A stretch of DNA of 64,000 bases from Heterocephalus glaber (lineage: Eukaryota > Chordata > Mammalia > Rodentia > Bathyergidae): NCBI RefSeq assembly GCF_000247695.1, contig NW_004624782.1:13779671-13843670 (forward strand), in the 5' to 3' direction. The notes beneath the pieces were generated by a model. It saw nothing but the letters and a program-made list of their open reading frames with translations. It was not told the origin of the DNA and made no database searches. Every line of letters begins with the position of its first letter. The stretch's first letter is position 1. Below are positions 59,801-64,000 of this stretch, in pieces. The position numbers and the translations under genes were made by a program.

Positions 59801-62800
59801 AGTTTATTAATCTCTAACCCAAAGAGTTAACCAAGAGTATAAAGGCTGTTCTTTAAGCCAGCCATGGTGGCGTACCCCTGGAATCTCAGGCACTTCGGAG
59901 GCTGAGGCAGGAGGATTGGCATGAGTTTGAGGCCACTCTGGGCTACCTAGTGACTTCAAGGCCAGCCTGAACTGCAATACAAGACCCTGTCTCAAAACAT
60001 TTATAGATACTCTGTAAATATTATTTTGCTTTTCCTCCCTATTTTAGAGTACTTTCCCCAATTTCATTTTATTGTGATAAAATAAATTTAACAATTTGCT
60101 GTTTGAACAATTTTTAAAATATATTTTTCAGTGTCATGAAGTACATTTGCATTGTTGTGCAATCATTAACAATCATCTGTCTCCAGAACTACTGTACTTT
60201 CATTTTTCCAAATTGAAATTCCATTACCTATTCACAGCTGCCCATTCTTTCTCCCAGCCTCTGGTAAATACCATTGTATTGTTTTTATGAATTTTACCTA
60301 GTCTGGTTACTTGCTATAAATGGAATCAAAGTCCCTTTGTGAATAGTTTATTTCACCTCGTAGAATATCTTCAAGGTTCATTCATATTGTATCATGTGTG
60401 AAATCTTCTTTCCTTTTTAAGACTGAATAATATCTCACTCTGCCGATATATACTATACTTTGCTTATCCACTTACGTATTGTTGGGTACTTGGTTTGTTT
60501 CCACCTTTTGTTTTTTTGTTTTGTTTTTAATCTTTTGAGACAGGCTCTCATTATGTAGTTCAGGTTGGCCTCAAACTCAGTGATCCTCCTGTCTCAGCTT
60601 CCCAAGTGCTGGGATTTACAGATTTTCATCACTTCACCCAAACTTTTTTTGTTGTTTTGTTTTTCATTTGTTTCCACCTTTTGGCTATTATGAATAGTGC
60701 TGCTATGAACATGGAGTCCAGATACCTGCTTGAGTCCCTGCTTTCTAGTCTTTTGGGTATATATGCCTAAAAGTGGAGTTGGTTTATCATATGAGAATTC
60801 TTTTTCTAACTAACTTTCTTTAGGGTACTGGGAATTGAACTCAGGACCCTGTGCTTGCCAGGCAGGCGTGGTGCCACTGAGCTGAATTCCCGGCCCTTTT
60901 TTCTGATTTTTGAGGAATTGCCATATTTTTTTTCAGGGGGTGGGTACCAGGGGTCGAACTTGGGACCTTGCGCTTGTGAGAGTACTTTTTGTTTTATAGC
61001 AAATGCACATTTTATATTCTCACCAGCAGTGCAGGGTTCTGATTTTTCCACATCCTTCCAGGGGATTTTTCTTTTTTTTTGTAAGAGGCACATTAATACG
61101 TGTATTTCATTATAGTTGTGATTTCTCTATTTTTAAAAAATTTATTATTTATTTATTTATTTTGGTTTTTTGAGATACGGTCTCACTATGTAGCCCAGGC
61201 TGGCCTCTAACTCATGGCATTCCTCCTGCCTCAGCCTCCCAAGTGCTGGGATCATAGGCATGCGCTGCCACCACACCTGGCTATAGTTGTGGTTTCTATT
61301 TCTCTAATGACTAAGTTTTGGCATCTTTTCATGTGCCCTTTGATCATTTATTATGTGTTCTTTGGAGAAATGCTTATTAAAAACCTTTAGTAATTTTTTT
61401 TGAACTGGGAAACTTGTTTTTGTGGTTGTTGAGTTGTACTTCTCTGTATACTTTATAAAGTAACCTGTTATTAGGTATATGATTTGCAAATATTTTGCCC
61501 TGGTGGCCTTTTCACCATATTGATGGCATGCATTGATGTTCAAACATTTTGCATCTTAGCTGGGTGTGGTGGCGCACACTACCCAGCACTTGGGAGGCTG
61601 AGACAGGAAGATTGGTGGAGAGTTTGAGGCCAGCCTGGACTACATAGTGAGACCTTGTCTAAAGACACAAAAACAAAGTTCTTAAATTTACCCATTTACC
61701 AATTTTTGTTCAATTTACCTTCTCTTGTTACCTGTACTTGTTGGTGTCATATCCAAGAAGTCATTGCCAGATTGTTCCCTTTGACTCCATGCTTTGTGTT
61801 CCTTCTTGTGGCAGCGGATCGACATGGGTCGATTTGACCTTATTGGCCTGGAAGGTCGCATCTCCCGATATGAGGCTGACACATTTCTGCCCCGGCACCG
61901 CCTCTCTCGCCGGGTACTGCTAGAGGTGGCTACTGCTCCTGACCCTCCACCCCGGCCTAAGCCAGTCAAGATGAAGGTCAACAGGTACCAGGACTAAGCA
62001 ATAAGGGGTGGTTTCCTAGAAAAGGTGGCTACAGCTGGCTGAAGGAGACTGGGTGGAAAGAGTTGGTGGCTAGGCTAGAGCGATTATGTGGGATGGGTGC
62101 TAAACACTGGAGGAATTAAGGAAGAGAATAAGTAGAAGAGGTTCTGGGATGGGCTTCTGTGTTTGTTAACTGCTATTTTGTTTTCTCTTGCTTAGCTTAG
62201 TACTATCTGATTTTCTTGGATATTTTTCCCTATTTCTCTTTTTGTCCCTGTCTTTTTCCTCTTTTTGCTTTTAAAATGTCTATCTTGGGGCCAGGGATTT
62301 AGCCCAGTGGTTCTGGCACCTGCCTTGCAGGTGCAAGGTCACAAGTTCGATCCCTGGCACCAAAAAAAACAAAAAACAAAAAAACCAATAAAATCTCTTA
62401 TCTTTTGCCTCACTTTCCTTCTTTCTTTCTTTCGCTATTCCTTATTCTTCTTCCCCTTTTATCCACTTCCTTGGTTTTTCCTCATAGGATGCTGCAGCCT
62501 GTCCCCAAGCAAGAAGGCCGCACAGTGATGGTTGTGAACAGTCCCCGGACGCCCCTTGGCCCTGTCCCAGTCCGACCCCCTCCAGGCCCTGAGCTCTCAG
62601 CCCAGCCCATCCCTGGCCCGACCCCCCCAGTGCTGCCAGCACCCCTGATGTTGTCAGCCCCGCCTGCCGGGCCCCCACTTGTTCCTGCATCCCGGCCCCC
62701 TGGACCTGTTCTCTTGCCTGCTTTGCAGCCGAACAGTGGTCCTCTCCCCCAGGGTGAGTTGAAAGGGAGCTAACAGTGATGGGAAGGTTGTTCCAACTAG

Positions 62801-63980
62801 GGAAAAAGTAATAACCCTAAGAAGTTTGAGGAGCTGGTTGGAGTGTGGTATCTGATATGCTGGAACAGGGAATATGGAGAGTTCTGGGACCAGACTAAGG
62901 CTTTTATCAGGATACATCTGACAGGTATTTTTGGTTTCTGTCTACAGTGTTGCCATCCTCCCTGGGAGTCCTGAGTGGGACCTCACGGCCTCCTACGCCA
63001 ACCCTGTCTTTGAAGCCAGCCCCACCTGCCCCAGTTCGCTTGAGTCCAGCCCCACCTCCAGGCTCCTCTGGCCTGTTGAAGCCCCTGACAGTGCCACCAG
63101 GCTACAGCTTCTCCCCTTCTGCTTCCACCAGCACCTCTACCACCGCAGCAACTGCTCCTGCTGCAGCAGTGCCGGCTCCTACTCCTGCACCACAGCGCCT
63201 CATTCTGTCTCCTGATATGCAGGCCCGCCTGCCCTGTAAGTTCCTAGGGCCCTGTGGCGAGGGACTTGAGGTGGGAGGAAAGCTGATGAGCTAATGTGGA
63301 AAACAAACGGTACCTGAGAGCATGCAGTTCTAGGCAGGTAACATATAAAGTATTTTGCCATAATTGAGTGAAGAGCCCTCAAGGAATTCGCAGAATAGAA
63401 GAGAAGGTGACTCACAGGTGAGTAAATAGTAGTAAACCTGGCAATAGAAAAGCATTTGAGCTCAGTGATTCAGTAGTGCTTGTGTAGCATACATAAGACT
63501 CTTTTGAGTTCAACCCTCAGTACTGTGTAAAAAAGCGTAGTTGGGGTAAAAGGGAAGCACAGAGCAGGAGGTAGTGATTGGTTCAGTCTTGTAGCAGGCC
63601 ATTAGAGAATGTAAGAGATTGCTAAGCAGTGAAGTGGGTTTGAAAGAACAACAAGCTGTAAGGCTGTAGGTGGAGGTTTCATGTATCGAGACATGGTAAA
63701 CTGTGGGGAATGCCTGGAGGATCTGGAGACTTGGGGAGAGATGTGTGCTTTGTGGAAGTCTGAGATGTTGTGTGGAACAGGGTGACCCGTGTGTACAATA
63801 AGGCTTTCTCTGTAGCAGGTGAAGTGGTCAGCATCGGGCAGTTGGCCTCACTGGCACAACGTCCAGTGGCTAGTGCTGGGGGAAGCAAACCTCTCACCTT
63901 CCAAATCCAGGGCAACAAGCTGACTCTGACTGGTGCCCAGGTGCGCCAGCTTGCTGTGGGGCAGCCCCGCCCGCTGCAAA
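43286..63980 (+). CDS. SRCAP: SRCAP chromatin-remodelling ATPase, 5' part (20 coding exons, cut by window end)
   Basis: INO80/SWR1-class Snf2 ATPase, the catalytic subunit that exchanges H2A for H2A.Z and also a CREBBP coactivator; nuclear. Coding exons: 43286-43339, 44795-45046, 47817-48002, 48339-48479, 51762-51984, 52100-52374, 53650-53743, 53887-53976, 54626-54811, 54900-55225, 55328-55505, 55720-55856, 57441-57610, 57726-57918, 59263-59399, 59484-59670, 61815-61984, 62488-62753, 62948-63235, 63816-63980. All are GT-AG and in frame: 3718 nt, 1239 residues plus one base. Order of parts: Ser/Pro-rich N terminus, HSA domain (about 133-205), acidic region (about 290-590), Snf2 N-lobe with DEMGLGKT (647-654), DEAQ (750-753) and TGTP (778-781), then the start of the proline-rich insertion. 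The human protein is about 3230 aa, so the second helicase lobe and AT hooks lie beyond the window. The start MQSSPSP matches human. Confidence 0.98.
43340..44794. repeat. SRCAP intron 3: ID insertions in B1
   Basis: ID (-) 43772-43847. A B1 (-) at 43855-44090 is split by ID (-) 43901-44000, with the identical 13-mer tcaggctggcttt at 43888-43900 and 44001-44013. B1 (-) fragment 44100-44150. Two adjacent ID (-) at 44230-44305 and 44316-44390. The first 400 bp and last 400 bp are unique. Confidence 0.85.
45047..47467. repeat. SRCAP intron 4: B1/ID-rich part
   Basis: B1 (-) 45092-45210, ID (-) 45239-45313, B1 (-) 45440-45690 split by ID (-) 45528-45602 (flanked by ccatgaactc/acatgaactc), B1 (-) 45695-45805, B1 (+) 45828-45960, older B1/ID fragments on the minus strand 46020-46400 and 46590-46770, B1 (-) 46970-47115, and an old ID (-) fragment near 47255-47325. 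Confidence 0.7.
47468..47765 (+). repeat. L1 3' UTR tail, + strand, just before an SRCAP exon
   Basis: The reverse complement of the L1 3' UTR at 56395-56700 is recognisable: a polypurine tract (gggaggggaaggggaaagg), then gtatacctaaaatgtacca, ataaaag and a pure A tail at 47750-47765. It is 5'-truncated to about 300 bp. Exon 47817 begins 51 bp after the tail. Confidence 0.85.
47817..48479 (+). other. SRCAP: HSA domain exons of SRCAP
   Basis: Exons 47817-48002 and 48339-48479 encode [19 protein letters not shown] and the following Arg/Glu-rich helix. In SWR1/INO80 enzymes this HSA helix binds actin and actin-related proteins. The intron between them holds ID (-) 48119-48194. Confidence 0.9.
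48480..51761. repeat. SRCAP intron 6: SINEs and a Tigger-like element
   Basis: ID (+) 48829-48895; ID (-) 49050-49126 and 49175-49250; an inverted ID pair 49364-49442 (+) and 49469-49543 (-); B1 (+) 49625-49770; Tigger-like element 49853-50210 carrying ID (-) 50051-50127; B1 (-) 50295-50405, 50630-50760, 50775-50915 and 51010-51155; ID (-) 50938-51014 and 51281-51355. The last 400 bp, from 51360, is unique. Confidence 0.75.
49853..50210 (+). mobile_element. TcMar-Tigger-type DNA transposon remnant
   Basis: Recognisable blocks from memory of the family: tcattccaagacgccc, caaaatctggtgatgct, tctctagattattcgta, taatacaatgtgagtgctg, tgtaaatagttgta, then, after an inserted ID copy, tattgtttaaggaataatga. 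The ID insertion is flanked by tagttgtat. Confidence 0.6.
52375..53649. repeat. SRCAP intron with SINEs
   Basis: B1 (-) 52665-52775, ID (-) 52818-52893, 52909-52985 and 53179-53254, B1 (+) 53455-53610. The remaining 500 bp is unique. Confidence 0.75.
53977..54625. other. SRCAP intron, mostly unique
   Basis: About 650 bp with one diverged B1 (+) at 54215-54330; the rest is unique or too decayed to name. Confidence 0.5.
55857..57440. repeat. SRCAP intron: L1 inserted in a B1, plus two ID copies
   Basis: ID (-) 56145-56218 and 56243-56317. A B1 (-) begins at 56343, is broken at about 56378 by an L1 3' end (minus strand, poly-T first, to about 57166) and resumes at 57169. The 9-mer tcaggctgg is repeated at 56369-56377 and 57169-57177. 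The L1 contains 3' UTR and the ORF2 C-terminal region only. A further diverged B1 (-) lies at 57290-57400. Confidence 0.85.
57919..59262. repeat. SRCAP intron with ID copies
   Basis: ID (-) 58139-58214 and 58333-58409, older ID-like (-) copies near 58675-58750 and 58755-58835, ID (+) 58858-58935. The rest is unique. Confidence 0.75.
59671..61814. repeat. SRCAP intron with an old L1 and SINEs
   Basis: B1 (+) 59845-60005. An old L1 3' end on the minus strand spans about 60050-61540 (ggctattatgaatagtgctg, gggtatatatgcctaaaag, tctctaatgactaagttttg). It is interrupted by B1 (-) 60520-60645, ID (-) 60824-60897, a truncated ID near 60945-60980 and B1 (-) 61155-61285. B1 (+) 61553-61665. Confidence 0.75.
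62288..62366 (+). repeat. ID-like SINE in an SRCAP intron
   Basis: One of few sense-oriented ID copies within SRCAP. A and B boxes are present and an A-rich tail follows. Confidence 0.9.
62488..63980 (+). other. SRCAP: SRCAP proline-rich insertion, first exons
   Basis: Exons 62488-62753, 62948-63235 and 63816-63980 encode a Pro/Ala/Ser/Thr-rich low-complexity stretch, followed by [14 protein letters not shown] and [15 protein letters not shown]. It is the start of the long insertion that separates the two ATPase lobes. Confidence 0.9.
63236..63815. other. SRCAP intron near the window end
   Basis: Mostly unique, with one decayed ID-like copy (+) at about 63452-63540 (gagctcagtgattcag, gttcaaccctcagtactg). 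Confidence 0.55.
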
Positions 63981-64000
63981 GTAGGTAAAACCCACCCCCT

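Noticed and set aside
21369..62366. tRNA genes suggested by many A-box/B-box pairs
   Set aside because: All are ID-like SINEs with A tails and target-site duplications. None folds into an intact cloverleaf with a proper acceptor stem.

Overview
This is mammalian nuclear DNA. It has GT-AG introns, CpG-island promoters and a dense load of SINEs. The SINEs are 7SL-derived B1 and B1-ID composites plus about sixty copies of a short tRNA-derived ID-like element (A box TAGCTCAGTGG, B box GAGTTCGATCC, A-rich tail). No B2 was seen. B1 together with this ID variant points to a rodent outside the mouse/rat lineage. From memory of SINE families I would guess a castorimorph such as a kangaroo rat or pocket gopher; this is inference.

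Three protein genes lie head to tail on the + strand, in the order known from human 16p11.2: PRR14 (CDS 2503-7174, 11 coding exons, 591 aa), FBRS (CDS 9600-19336, 18 coding exons, 979 aa) and the 5' part of SRCAP (CDS from 43286, running out of the window after 63980; 20 coding exons, about 1239 residues seen). I rebuilt each exon chain by hand; every junction keeps frame. All three proteins act on chromatin. PRR14 tethers HP1-marked heterochromatin to the lamina, FBRS belongs to the AUTS2 family linked to variant PRC1, and SRCAP is the ATPase that loads H2A.Z.

Layout: 1-700 SINEs; 700-2460 PRR14 upstream region and CpG island; 2500-7310 PRR14; 7320-7780 a composite SINE; 7790-9600 FBRS promoter and leader, holding a striking array of nine TTAAAGGG motifs; 9600-20280 FBRS, with no B1 or ID copy; 20280-37860 an intergenic desert full of SINEs and decayed L1, with a U6 fragment, a small hAT-like element, a CpG-rich patch near 30 kb and a mostly unique stretch at 33.5-35.5 kb; 37900-39250 SRCAP CpG-island promoter; 38.2-64 kb SRCAP, whose introns are packed with SINEs, mostly antisense to the gene.

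Points most worth a second look: the TTAAAGGG array before FBRS; the SRCAP leader, where the first AUGs open a 62-codon ORF that overlaps the main start and ends in ATGA over an in-frame Met; a run of consensus 5' splice sites in an FBRS intron; and the strand bias of SINEs within SRCAP.
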